The notes under the pieces are model-generated. The model worked only from the letters and a program-made list of their open reading frames with translations, was not told where the DNA came from and did not search any database. DNA of 64,000 nucleotides, from positions 62,001 through 126,000 of the forward strand of contig CANBCZ010000002.1 of the NCBI GenBank assembly GCA_947367255.1. Reading direction: 5' to 3'. The stretch is from an uncultured Alistipes sp. (GTDB lineage: Bacteria; Bacteroidota; Bacteroidia; Bacteroidales; Rikenellaceae). The translations under genes and the position numbers were made by a program. This document shows positions 52,777 through 61,715 of the stretch, piece after piece. The stretch's first letter is position 1. Each line of letters begins with the position of its first letter.

Positions 52777-54000
52777 ATGGCAAACAGAGTTGTAATTACG
52801 GGAATGGGTATCTATTCCTGCATCGGAAAGAACAAGGAGGAGGTCAAGACCTCGCTTTTTGAGGGTAAGTCGGGTATCGGTATTGCACCTGACAGAAAAG
52901 AGATGGGCTATCGCTCCTCTCTTTGTGGCATTTTAGAGAAGCCTAATTTGAAGGGGTTACTCGACCGCAGACAGCGTCTATGCCTCTCGGAGCACGGACA
53001 GTATGCCTATTTGGCAACATCGGAGGCACTTGCAGAGGCGGGTATCGACAACGACTTTCTGCAGCAACACGAGGTGGGTATCCTCTATGGTAACGACAGT
53101 AGTGCCGAGGCGGTAATCTCCGGTGTGGATATTATTCGAGAGAAGAAGAACACTATCCTTGTGGGTTCGGGAAACATCTTCCAGTCGATGAACTCGACAA
53201 TCACAATGAACCTCGCCACAATCTTCAACCTGCGCGGTATCAACTTCACCGTTTCGGGAGCCTGCGCAAGTGGTTCGCACGCTATCGGTATGGGCTATAT
53301 GCTTATCAAGCAGGGTTTGCAGGAGTGTGTTATCTGCGGAGGTGCAGAGGAGGTGAACAAGTACTCTGTGGGCAACTTCGATGCCCTCAATGCCTTCTCG
53401 GTTCGCGAAGATGAGCCGACAAAGGCTTCTCGTCCATTTGACAAGAACAGAGATGGTCTTGTACCGAGCGGAGGTGCAGCAACGGTCATTCTCGAGAGCT
53501 ACGAGTCGGCAGTGCGTCGCGGTGCGACAATCTTAGGTGAGGTTATCGGCTACGGTTTCTCGTCTAACGGCGACCATATCTCTGTACCGAATGTAGATGG
53601 CCCGAAGCGCTCACTTCAGATGGCTATTCGCGATGCAGGCATTGCTATCGAGCAGATACAGTATGTCAATGCCCACGCAACATCGACCCCTATCGGCGAT
53701 ATGAACGAGGCGAGGGCTATTGCAGAGGTATTCGGTGAGTGCAAACCTTACGTGGCATCGACAAAGTCGTTTACCGGTCACGAGATGTGGATGGCAGGTG
53801 CCAGCGAGGTTATCTACTCGATGCTGATGATGCAGAACAACTTTATCGCGCCAAACCTCAACTTTGAGGAGCCGGACGAGGCGTCAGCAAATATCAACAT
53901 CCCGAAGGAGAGGGTCGATATGGAGTTTGACACCTTCCTGAGTAACTCCTTCGGCTTTGGTGGCACCAACTCGACACTGATTATCCGAAAATTCAAATAA
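52777..54000 (+). CDS. Beta-ketoacyl-ACP synthase (KS, FabF-like)
   Basis: 407 aa. Complete Cys-His-His triad: SGACASGSHA, NAHATSTPIGD and TKSFTGHEMWMAGASE. The first ketosynthase of the cluster, probably for chain extension with malonyl-ACP. The last residues SFGFGGTNSTLIIRK are typical. It differs clearly from the KS at 59042. Confidence 0.9.
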   Translation: MANRVVITGMGIYSCIGKNKEEVKTSLFEGKSGIGIAPDRKEMGYRSSLCGILEKPNLKGLLDRRQRLCLSEHGQYAYLATSEALAEAGIDNDFLQQHEVGILYGNDSSAEAVISGVDIIREKKNTILVGSGNIFQSMNSTITMNLATIFNLRGINFTVSGACASGSHAIGMGYMLIKQGLQECVICGGAEEVNKYSVGNFDALNAFSVREDEPTKASRPFDKNRDGLVPSGGAATVILESYESAVRRGATILGEVIGYGFSSNGDHISVPNVDGPKRSLQMAIRDAGIAIEQIQYVNAHATSTPIGDMNEARAIAEVFGECKPYVASTKSFTGHEMWMAGASEVIYSMLMMQNNFIAPNLNFEEPDEASANINIPKERVDMEFDTFLSNSFGFGGTNSTLIIRKFK

Positions 54001-54023
54001 CAAGCATAAAAAACAGAACAATT

Positions 54024-54269
54024 ATGACTATTGAACAGATTATCGAAAAGGCAACAGAGGTACTTGCAGAGGAGTTTGAGATCGATGCTGCGGAGATTAC
54101 CCCCGAGGCATCGCTCAAGGAGACCCTTGGTCTTGACAGCCTCGACCTGGTAGATGTTGTGGTACTTGTAGACAACCACTTCGGCGTTACACTCACAGGT
54201 CCGGACTTTGTCGGCGTTGTAACATTTGCACAGTTCTACGAGCTTCTCAACCGCAAGATCAATGGCTAA
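54024..54269 (+). CDS. Acyl carrier protein 1
   Basis: 81 aa. The phosphopantetheine Ser is in GLDSLDLVDVVVLVD, with the usual acidic helix. It presumably carries the growing aryl polyene. It overlaps the next gene by 8 nt. Similar but not identical to ACP 2 at 58784. Confidence 0.93.
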   Translation: MTIEQIIEKATEVLAEEFEIDAAEITPEASLKETLGLDSLDLVDVVVLVDNHFGVTLTGPDFVGVVTFAQFYELLNRKING

Positions 54270-55158
54270 CAGTGAGAAAAAGGGGTGGAGCGGCAAATCC
54301 CGCGGCGGTAAGTTCGGACATCAGTTCTTTGTCTGGACAGTTCGCCTGTTAGGGGTGCGCTGCGCCTATGTTTTTCTTGCATTTATAGTCATCTACTTCA
54401 TCCCTTTCGCGCCAAAAGCCACAAAGGCTATATGGTACTACAACCGAAGGCGCAGAGGTCTCGGCTTTTTTGCGTCAATAAAGGAGCTATACTGCCACTA
54501 CTTCGTCTTCGGTCAGACGCTGATCGACAAAATTGCGATGAAGGGCGGACTTACAGAGCGTTACAACTACAAGTTCGACAACTACGACCGCTTCCTCGAG
54601 ATTCTCAATAGCGGTCAGGGCGTGGTAATGATTGGCGCACATATCGGCTGCTGGGAGGCAGGTGCAGGATTCTTCGGCGGCTACGGAAAGAGGATAAATA
54701 TCGTTATGCTCGATGCAGAGCACAAGCAGATCAAGGAGGTGCTTGACGAAAATGCCTGCAGCGAGAATAACTACAAGATTATCCCACTCAATCAGGATAT
54801 TATCGAGGCTATGGTGCAGATAAAGATTGCCCTCAACAATGGTGAGTATATCTGCTTCAACGGCGACAGGTATATGGCTGAGGATAACTTGACAAAGGTC
54901 GAGTTTTTGGGCGCGGAGGCACAACTGCCTACCGGTCCGTTCAAAATTGCCACAAAGTGCAGGGTGCCGATAGTCTTCTACTACGCTATGCGCGAGTCGG
55001 GCTGCAGCTACCGATTTATCTTCGAGGAGCCGGTAATGGAGAAGAGGGGCTCTATAGAGAGTCTTGTCGAGCAGTACAGAGCATCATTGGAGAGGGTTGT
55101 TACAAAGTACCCTCGCCAGTGGTTCAACTTTTACGATTTTTGGAGAACAAAAAATTAG
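54262..55158 (+). CDS. LpxL/HtrB-family acyltransferase
   Basis: 298 aa from the ATG at 54262 that overlaps the ACP stop; the track start is a TTG inside the ACP gene. N-terminal membrane span (YVFLAFIVIYFIPF), HX4E catalytic motif in GAHIGCWEAG, and ICFNGDRYMAEDN, PTGPFKIATKCRVPIVF. Lipid A late acyltransferases move acyl groups from ACP to a lipid; here it would move the polyene acyl group to a membrane lipid. Confidence 0.85.
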   Translation: MANSEKKGWSGKSRGGKFGHQFFVWTVRLLGVRCAYVFLAFIVIYFIPFAPKATKAIWYYNRRRRGLGFFASIKELYCHYFVFGQTLIDKIAMKGGLTERYNYKFDNYDRFLEILNSGQGVVMIGAHIGCWEAGAGFFGGYGKRINIVMLDAEHKQIKEVLDENACSENNYKIIPLNQDIIEAMVQIKIALNNGEYICFNGDRYMAEDNLTKVEFLGAEAQLPTGPFKIATKCRVPIVFYYAMRESGCSYRFIFEEPVMEKRGSIESLVEQYRASLERVVTKYPRQWFNFYDFWRTKN

Positions 55159-55167
55159 GAATAAACA

Positions 55168-56268
55168 ATGAAACTGACACAACCGCTTGCAGATGTCTAT
55201 TGCAAGGAGCAGAAAAGTGCACTTGAGGCACAGCGTCTGGCGCAGGAGATAGCCTTTGCACCGATGGTATTTCAGGTATCGCGTCTGATGGTAAAGTTCG
55301 GCATTCTGGAGTACCTCTCCAATAACCGCCAGGGCTCCACTCAGGCAGAGATTGTAGAGCATACGGGGCTCTCAAACTACGCCGTGCAGTGTCTGCTCGA
55401 GGCGTCGCTCTCTATCGGTACGGTACTGACAAAGGATGATAAGTACACCATCTCCAAGGCGGGCTGGTTTCTTCTCAACGACCCGATGGCTAAGGCAAAT
55501 ATGGACTTCAACCACGATGTGAACTACCTGGGTCTGTTCCACCTTGAGCAGGCACTTACCGAGGGCAAACCTGCCGGACTGAAGGTCTTTGGTGATTGGC
55601 CGACAATCTACGAAGGTCTGTCGAGTCTGCCCGAGCAGGTGCAGAAGAGTTGGTTTGGTTTCGACCACTTCTACTCTGACGGCTCGTTTGGCGAGGCACT
55701 GAAGATTATCTTCGATGGCGAGAAGAAGGTGCGCCGTCTGCTCGATGTAGGTGGCAATACAGGTCGTTGGGCTATGCAGTGCGTGGGTTACAACGAGGAT
55801 GTCGAGGTGACAATTATGGATCTGCCACAGCAGTTGGAGATGATGCGCCAGCAGACAGCAGGCAAAAAGGGCGCCGAGCGTATTCACGGCTATGGCTGCA
55901 ACCTGCTGGATGAGAGTGTCAAGTTCCCCACACCCGCTTTCGACGTGATTTGGATGAGTCAGTTCCTCGACTGCTTCTCAGAGCAGGAGGTGACAAGCAT
56001 CTGCCGTCGTGCTGCCGAGTCTATGGACAGCAACTCGCGCCTCTACATAATGGAGACCTTCTGGGATCGTCAGAGATTTGAGACTGCAGCATACTGCCTC
56101 ACACTTACAAGCATCTACTTTACCGCTCTTGCAAATGGCAACAGCAAGATGTACCACTCCGACGATATGGAGCGCTGCGTAAATGCGGCGGGTCTTGAGG
56201 TCGAGCAGATTGTAGATGGTCTTGGACTGGGTCACTCAATAATGATTTGTAAGAGACGAAATGGATAG
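55168..56268 (+). CDS. SAM-dependent methyltransferase with winged-helix dimerisation domain
   Basis: 366 aa. N-terminal dimerisation domain (MVKFGILEYLSNN, IVEHTGLSNYAVQCLLEASLSIG) as in O-methyltransferases, then the SAM loop LLDVGGNTGRWAMQC, MDLPQQLEMM and VIWMSQFLDCFSEQE. The target may be the aryl ring or phenol oxygen of the polyene head group; methylated aryl heads are known in aryl polyenes. Overlaps the next gene by 8 nt. Confidence 0.8.
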   Translation: MKLTQPLADVYCKEQKSALEAQRLAQEIAFAPMVFQVSRLMVKFGILEYLSNNRQGSTQAEIVEHTGLSNYAVQCLLEASLSIGTVLTKDDKYTISKAGWFLLNDPMAKANMDFNHDVNYLGLFHLEQALTEGKPAGLKVFGDWPTIYEGLSSLPEQVQKSWFGFDHFYSDGSFGEALKIIFDGEKKVRRLLDVGGNTGRWAMQCVGYNEDVEVTIMDLPQQLEMMRQQTAGKKGAERIHGYGCNLLDESVKFPTPAFDVIWMSQFLDCFSEQEVTSICRRAAESMDSNSRLYIMETFWDRQRFETAAYCLTLTSIYFTALANGNSKMYHSDDMERCVNAAGLEVEQIVDGLGLGHSIMICKRRNG

Positions 56269-56680
56269 CAATATTCTCGATCTGATACCGCAGAGGGCAC
56301 CGATTGTAATGGTGGACGAGCTGCTTGACGTATACGGAATAGTGTCAAGGAGTCGTTTTACTATACGAGAGGAGAATATCTTTATGGATAACGGCATACT
56401 CTCGGAGTGCGGACTTATTGAACATATCGCACAGTCGGCTGCAGCACGTGTAGGTTATATCTTCAAGAGCAAAAACCAGCCGATACCTATCGGGTACATC
56501 GGGTCGGTAAACAACTTCTCGATATCCGAGCATCCTCGCCTCGGCGATACTATAATAACCACTATCGAGGTTGTTCAGGAGGTGTTCAATGTCACACTGA
56601 TCGAGGCGCACTGCACTGTGGAGGAGAGAGAGATTGCATCTTGTAGAATGAAGATATTTTTGGAGAGCAATGAAGCGTAA
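56261..56680 (+). CDS. Hotdog-fold 3-hydroxyacyl-ACP dehydratase-like protein (ApeP/FabZ type)
   Basis: 139 aa. Starts LDLIPQRAPIVMVDELLDV as in the FabZ family, with ECGLIEHIAQSAAARVGYIF and GYIGSVNNFSISEHPRLGDTI. Probably removes water from the 3-hydroxyacyl intermediate to make the polyene double bonds. The catalytic His of GHFP is absent here, the motif being in the second dehydratase (62313); IEHIAQ carries Glu and His instead. Overlaps neighbours by 8 and 11 nt. Confidence 0.72.
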   Translation: MDSNILDLIPQRAPIVMVDELLDVYGIVSRSRFTIREENIFMDNGILSECGLIEHIAQSAAARVGYIFKSKNQPIPIGYIGSVNNFSISEHPRLGDTIITTIEVVQEVFNVTLIEAHCTVEEREIASCRMKIFLESNEA

Positions 56681-57125
56681 TCGTAAAATAGGCAGTCAGA
56701 CCCCTGCACTGACAACAACTACCCACACAACCGTTCGATTTAGCGAGGTCGATTCGATGCAGGTTGTATGGCACGGAGAGTATGTCCGTTACTTTGAGGA
56801 TGGCAGGGAGGCTTTCGGCAGAGAGTATCCGGGTCTTGGATATCTGGACTTCTATGCCAACGGCTATACCGCCCCTATTGTCGATATGCAGTTGCAGTAT
56901 ATCTCGCCACTTACAGTAAACGATGTGGCGGTTATCGAGACTCGTTATATGGATAACGCTGCTGCTAAGCTCTGCTTTGAGTACATCGTTCGCCGTCAGA
57001 GTGACGGAGCATTGGTTGCTCGTGGCAGCTCTGTGCAGGTCTTTGTGGACAGCGAGGGTAATATGGTGTTGAACAATCCCCCTTTTTATGAGGAGTGGAA
57101 GAACAAATGGCTGACAAAAGAGTAG
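56670..57125 (+). CDS. YbgC/4-hydroxybenzoyl-CoA thioesterase-family protein
   Basis: 151 aa. Catalytic region VRFSEVDSMQVVWHGEYVRYFEDGREAF matches the hotdog thioesterase consensus (Asp at ...EVD, then His). Likely releases or edits acyl-ACP in the pathway, as ApeK does in aryl polyene clusters. Overlaps dehydratase by 11 nt and the next KS by 19 nt. Confidence 0.82.
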   Translation: MKRNRKIGSQTPALTTTTHTTVRFSEVDSMQVVWHGEYVRYFEDGREAFGREYPGLGYLDFYANGYTAPIVDMQLQYISPLTVNDVAVIETRYMDNAAAKLCFEYIVRRQSDGALVARGSSVQVFVDSEGNMVLNNPPFYEEWKNKWLTKE

Positions 57126-58768
57126 ATATATACCTCGGCGCATCGGCTATGCGTACCGCACTCGGCAATAGTTCCGAGACCCTCTCCGCTATGCGTAGGG
57201 GCGAGGGCGGACTGCGCTATAGTGAGGAGTTCGGAATGTATGCCGGTACAGCAAAAGTCACTCTGTTAGAGGGATTTAGTCGCTTTGAGTCACTACTTAT
57301 CGAGCAGATTGCCGAGGTGGTCAATCAGTCGGGCATATCACTCGAGAGCGATGATGTGCAGCTGATAATCTCGACAACAAAGGGAAATATCGAGTTGCTT
57401 GCCGACTGCTGCGACAACCTATCGGAGAGAGTCTTTCTCTACTCGTCAGCGGAGAGAGTGGCAGACTATTTTCACTGCAAAAAGAGTCCTATAATCATAT
57501 CAAATGCCTGTATATCAGGCGTTTCAGCATTTGTTATAGCACGCGAACAGTTGTGTAACGGCAGATGTAAGCACGCTATAGTTGCCGGTTGCGACACTTT
57601 GTGCGAGTTTATCACCTCGGGCTTTGCATCATTCAAGTCTATCAGCGATGCCCCTTGCAAGCCGTACGACACTCAGCGCAATGGTCTTACACTTGGCGAG
57701 GCGGCAGCAGCAGTGCTTCTGACAACAGAACCGACAGCAGAAGGAGGTGTTAGAGTTGCGGGCGGAGCTATCAGCAACGATGCCAACCATATATCGGGAC
57801 CTTCGCGTACGGGCGATGGTCTCTACTATGCCATCCGCAACGCTATGCAGGAGGCGGGTGTGAGTAGAGAAAATATAGGCTTTGTAAATACCCACGGAAC
57901 AGCTACCCGCTACAATGACGAGATGGAGAGCAAGGCTGTCGCGTGGGCAGAGCTTGATAAAAAACCGCTGGTCAGCCTCAAGGGTTATATTGGTCACACC
58001 TTGGGTGCTGCGGGCGTTGTAGAGACTATACTATGCGCCGAGCAGCTCAAGAGTGGGGCTATCTTCGGCACAAAGAACTTTTCGAGTTCAGACACCCCGC
58101 ACGCACTGCAAATCTCGGCAGAGTCGCAGGTGTCTGAGGGTTGTGCATGCGTAAAGACCGCCTCTGGTTTTGGAGGTTGCAATGCCGCCATAGTCCTCGA
58201 TATGGGCGAGCAAAAGGGTAATATCCACACATCGACACGCAAGGTAAGGGTTGCGGCGGAGTATACATTGCCAACCTCGGAGCAACCATTTGCCGAGTAT
58301 ATCCGCGCAGAGTTCAAGGCTCTCGGTGAGAGCAATATGAAGTTCTACAAGATGAGCGATATGTGCAAGGCGCTCTATGTTTCCGTAGAACATCTGCTCT
58401 CGACAGAGGGTTTTGAGGAGACAGAGCCCGAGCGTCGCGCCATAATCCTTGCCAACAGCTCTGCATCGCTTGATGCAGACATAGCCCACCAGCGCATTGT
58501 AAACAGACACCTTGCAGAGGGGGCATCCCCTGCAACATTTGTCTATACCCTTGCCAATGTTGCAGCTGGAGAGATGGCTATTCGTCACAAAATGCAGGGC
58601 GACAACACCTTCTTTGTGGAGAGAGAGAATTCGGGGCTTGCAGAGCAATATGCCCGCAGCCTTATCGAGAATAATCGTGCCGATGCAGTGATTTGCGGTT
58701 GGTGCGACCTTTTGGCGGAGAGTTGGAAGGTAGAGATAAAACTACTAAAAACAGATAATAATCACTAA
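57107..58768 (+). CDS. Two-part ketosynthase: complete KS domain plus C-terminal KS-like domain
   Basis: 553 aa from the ATG at 57107; the track GTG at 57095 is not needed. The first ~370 residues form a KS with Cys in SNACISGVSAFV, His in NTHGTATRYND and His in LKGYIGHTLGAAGVVE. The last ~170 residues (from GESNMKFYKMSDMCKALYVSVEHLL) resemble a small KS-like domain (PATFVYTLANVAAGEMAIRHKMQGDN), the type otherwise found as a separate protein next to a KS. The C-terminal domain lacks an active Cys. It probably serves as an internal partner. Confidence 0.75.
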   Translation: MADKRVDIYLGASAMRTALGNSSETLSAMRRGEGGLRYSEEFGMYAGTAKVTLLEGFSRFESLLIEQIAEVVNQSGISLESDDVQLIISTTKGNIELLADCCDNLSERVFLYSSAERVADYFHCKKSPIIISNACISGVSAFVIAREQLCNGRCKHAIVAGCDTLCEFITSGFASFKSISDAPCKPYDTQRNGLTLGEAAAAVLLTTEPTAEGGVRVAGGAISNDANHISGPSRTGDGLYYAIRNAMQEAGVSRENIGFVNTHGTATRYNDEMESKAVAWAELDKKPLVSLKGYIGHTLGAAGVVETILCAEQLKSGAIFGTKNFSSSDTPHALQISAESQVSEGCACVKTASGFGGCNAAIVLDMGEQKGNIHTSTRKVRVAAEYTLPTSEQPFAEYIRAEFKALGESNMKFYKMSDMCKALYVSVEHLLSTEGFEETEPERRAIILANSSASLDADIAHQRIVNRHLAEGASPATFVYTLANVAAGEMAIRHKMQGDNTFFVERENSGLAEQYARSLIENNRADAVICGWCDLLAESWKVEIKLLKTDNNH

Positions 58769-58783
58769 AAAACAGATTCTAAT

Positions 58784-59038
58784 ATGGAGCAGTTAATTCA
58801 GGAGTTAAAGGAGCATTTGATTGAGGAGTTGAACCTTGAGGAGATTACCCCCGAGGAGATTGATGCCGAGGCACCCCTCTTTGGTGACGGTCTTGGTTTG
58901 GACTCTATCGACGCGCTGGAGATTATCCTTATTTTGGAGAAGTATTACGGAGTAAAGCTCGCAAATTCAGCAGAGGCAAAGCCGGTATTCTACTCGGTAA
59001 AGAGCCTTGCAGAGTACATCGAGAAGAATCGCAAGTAG
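58784..59038 (+). CDS. Acyl carrier protein 2
   Basis: 84 aa. Phosphopantetheine Ser in GLGLDSIDALEIILILE; N-terminal helix and C-terminal SVKSLAEYIEKNRK are standard. Diverged from ACP 1, which suggests separate roles, for example starter loading and chain extension. Three nt before the next KS. Confidence 0.93.
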   Translation: MEQLIQELKEHLIEELNLEEITPEEIDAEAPLFGDGLGLDSIDALEIILILEKYYGVKLANSAEAKPVFYSVKSLAEYIEKNRK

Positions 59039-59041
59039 TAT

Positions 59042-60217
59042 ATGGGCATTGTAGTCACAGGAGTCGGCATCGTTACGGCGCTCGGAGTGGGGCTTGACAA
59101 GAATCTTACATCCATAAAGCAGGGTGTAAGCGGTATCTCATTGTCTCCGCAGATTCTCGGCACAAGCCATACCCTGCCCGTAGGCGAGCTTCCGGTGACT
59201 AACGAGGAGTTGCATGCACTGGCAGCCATACCCGCTTCGGAGCACCTCTCACGCACAGCTCTGCTCGGCATACTTGCCGTAAGAGAGGCTCTACTCGATG
59301 CAGGAGTCGATAGCTCAAAGCGTATCGGTCTTGTATCCTCAACCTCTGTCGGCGGTATGGATCTTACCGAGCACTTCTTTGAACATTTTATCGCCGACGA
59401 CTCGAAAGGTCGCCTGCGCGATGTGAGGATGCACGACTGCGCAGCAAGCACCGAGGCTATACGCCGCCACTGTGGCATTAACAGCTACTCGACAACTATC
59501 AGCACCGCCTGTTCATCGGCTGCCAATGCCGTAATTATGGGTGCTAAGTTGTTAAAGCACAATGTTGTAGATTGCGTAGTTGTGGGAGGTTCCGATGCCT
59601 TGAGTGCCTTTACCCTCAACGGATTTAAGTCGTTGATGATTCTCGACAACGAGCCGTGTCGCCCATTTGACAGCAGCCGCGCAGGACTCAACTTGGGTGA
59701 AGGTGCAGGATATATTGTTTTGCAACGCGAGGAGGAGGCAGAAGAGTACTACTGCCACCTTGCGGGCTACTCGAATCGCAACGACGCCCACCACCAGACC
59801 GCATCGTCGGCTACGGGAGATGGCGCATACTTAGCGATGTCCGAGGCTCTGCAGATGGCAGGTCTTGCACCGAGTGATGTGAGCTATATAAATGCACATG
59901 GCACGGGCACAGGAAATAACGACGCCTCGGAGAGTGCTGCATTTGTGCGACTCTTTGGCGACAATATCCCGCTATTCAGCTCGACAAAAGCATTTACAGG
60001 TCATACATTGGCAGCTGCAGGTGGCGTGGAGGCAGTGCTATCCGTGCTTGCCATAAATCGCGGTATCCTCTACCCTAACCTCAACTTCAAGAGCCCAATC
60101 GAGGAGTATGGTCTGCAACCTCTCTGCCACTACAAGGAGGGAGAGAGCGTTGAGTGTGTTATGACAAACTCATTCGGTTTTGGCGGAAATTGCAGTTCAC
60201 TAATCTTTACGCGATAA
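59042..60217 (+). CDS. Beta-ketoacyl-ACP synthase (ApeO-like KS)
   Basis: 391 aa. Catalytic Cys in STACSSAANAVI, His in NAHGTGTGNND, His in STKAFTGHTLAAAGGVE. Paired with a KS-like protein lacking Cys directly downstream (2 nt), as in KS/chain-length-factor pairs of type II systems and ApeO/ApeC of E. coli aryl polyene clusters. Confidence 0.9.
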   Translation: MGIVVTGVGIVTALGVGLDKNLTSIKQGVSGISLSPQILGTSHTLPVGELPVTNEELHALAAIPASEHLSRTALLGILAVREALLDAGVDSSKRIGLVSSTSVGGMDLTEHFFEHFIADDSKGRLRDVRMHDCAASTEAIRRHCGINSYSTTISTACSSAANAVIMGAKLLKHNVVDCVVVGGSDALSAFTLNGFKSLMILDNEPCRPFDSSRAGLNLGEGAGYIVLQREEEAEEYYCHLAGYSNRNDAHHQTASSATGDGAYLAMSEALQMAGLAPSDVSYINAHGTGTGNNDASESAAFVRLFGDNIPLFSSTKAFTGHTLAAAGGVEAVLSVLAINRGILYPNLNFKSPIEEYGLQPLCHYKEGESVECVMTNSFGFGGNCSSLIFTR

Positions 60218-60219
60218 CT

Positions 60220-61029
60220 ATGAGGTGCTATATTGACAGAGTGACAACCAACAGCGATGTGGTGACCGACATCAAGCAGCTTATCCCCGATGCAGGTATG
60301 CGTCGCCGTATGAGCAGAGTGATCAAGATGGCAGTAACGACGGCTGTTGAGACTCTTGGTGGTGTAGAGAATATCGCACCGCTCGATGCCATTATCACCG
60401 CTACCGGTTGGGGATGTCTTGCCGACAGTGAGCGCTTTTTGCGCAATGTTATCGTAGAGAGGGAGCAGCTGCTTAACCCAACACCGTTTATCCAATCGAC
60501 CTTCAACACCGTCGGAGGACAGATAGCGCTGTTGGGACACAACCACTGTTACAATGTAACCTATGTCAATCGCAGCCACAGCTTTGAGGATGCTCTGCTT
60601 GATGCGATGATGCGTACCACAGATGGCGAGAACCGAAACATCCTCCTCGGAGCCTTTGACGAGCAGACACCGTCACAGCACCGCATTATGGAGCGTATGG
60701 GTCTATATAGATGTCAAAACGATGGTGAAGGTGCCGTATTTGCCAAGGTGACTGCCGAGAGAACGGAGCAGAGCATTGCACAGGTCACCGCTATTGAGTT
60801 TTTGACAAACTCCCTTACCGAGGAGCAGTGCCGCGAGCGTTACACCACAGACGAAAAGTGCGCAGTGCTCTACAACAACTACACCAAGTACGGACTCTAC
60901 CCCACCTCGTCGGCGCAGAGCTTTGCTCAAGCAGTGAAGATGGTTTGCGAGGGGAGTACGGAGGTAGTTATATACAACGAATATTTCGGAGCAACACCAA
61001 CCCTTATCAAGGTTCAATGTATTGGTTAA
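60220..61029 (+). CDS. KS-like chain-length-factor protein without catalytic Cys
   Basis: 269 aa from the ATG at 60220; the track start at 60154 lies inside the KS gene. The family is the short KS N-terminal-like type: NPTPFIQSTFNTVGGQIALL precedes TYVNRSHSFEDALLDAMM, where a KS has its Cys and here Ser/His occur. It presumably forms a heterodimer with the KS at 59042 and sets chain length (ApeC role). Overlaps the next gene by 13 nt. Confidence 0.75.
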   Translation: MRCYIDRVTTNSDVVTDIKQLIPDAGMRRRMSRVIKMAVTTAVETLGGVENIAPLDAIITATGWGCLADSERFLRNVIVEREQLLNPTPFIQSTFNTVGGQIALLGHNHCYNVTYVNRSHSFEDALLDAMMRTTDGENRNILLGAFDEQTPSQHRIMERMGLYRCQNDGEGAVFAKVTAERTEQSIAQVTAIEFLTNSLTEEQCRERYTTDEKCAVLYNNYTKYGLYPTSSAQSFAQAVKMVCEGSTEVVIYNEYFGATPTLIKVQCIG

Positions 61030-61715
61030 TTATCATAGCGTTTTGTATGCTTACAGCCTTTTTGGTATGGGCATCGGCAGATGTTGGCAGCAATATCTAC
61101 CTCAAAACGTTGTGCCGTGCAAAGACCACAGAGAGGGTGGTAGCTCTCACCTTTGATGACGGACCAAATGAGGTGACAACACCTCGTGTGCTCGATGTGC
61201 TTAAACGCTATGGTGTGCAGGCAACCTTCTTTGTGGTAGGTCAGAGCGCAGAGCAATACCCCGAAATAGTACAACGCATAGTAAGTGAGGGGCATACTGT
61301 TGCCAACCACACCTACTCGCACAAGGCGCTCTTTCCTCTGAGCAGTGCACAGAGCGTGAAGGAGGAGTTGCAGAGGTGTAACGACGCCATTGCATCCATA
61401 ACGGGGCAGAGTGTAAATCTATTCAGACCTCCGTTTGGTGTGACCAATCCGATAATTGCCCGAGTCGTAAAGGCGATGGGGTTGCAGGCGATTGGTTGGA
61501 GCATCCGCTCTCTCGACACCTTGAGTGGCAGAAGCCGAGAGCAGATATGCCGAAGGATCTGCAACAGACTCCACCCAGGAGCGATAATACTGCTTCACGA
61601 CCGATGCAAAGATGCAGAGATACTGCTCGAAATGTTAATGATACAACTGTCGCAGCGCGGATATAGAGTAGTATCTGTCAGCGAGTTACTAAATATAAGA
61701 AGATATGAAGATTAA
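61017..61715 (+). CDS. Membrane-anchored polysaccharide deacetylase (NodB-like)
   Basis: 232 aa from the ATG at 61017, preferred because a signal anchor (MYWLIIIAFCMLTAFLVW) then starts the protein. NodB motifs are ALTFDDGPNEVTTPRVLDVL (catalytic Asp), ANHTYSHKALF (HxxxH), and FRPPFGVTN. It removes an acetyl or similar group from a polysaccharide or glycolipid. Its presence in a polyene cluster suggests the final product carries a sugar or is attached to one. Overlaps both neighbours (13 and 11 nt). Confidence 0.88.
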   Translation: MYWLIIIAFCMLTAFLVWASADVGSNIYLKTLCRAKTTERVVALTFDDGPNEVTTPRVLDVLKRYGVQATFFVVGQSAEQYPEIVQRIVSEGHTVANHTYSHKALFPLSSAQSVKEELQRCNDAIASITGQSVNLFRPPFGVTNPIIARVVKAMGLQAIGWSIRSLDTLSGRSREQICRRICNRLHPGAIILLHDRCKDAEILLEMLMIQLSQRGYRVVSVSELLNIRRYED

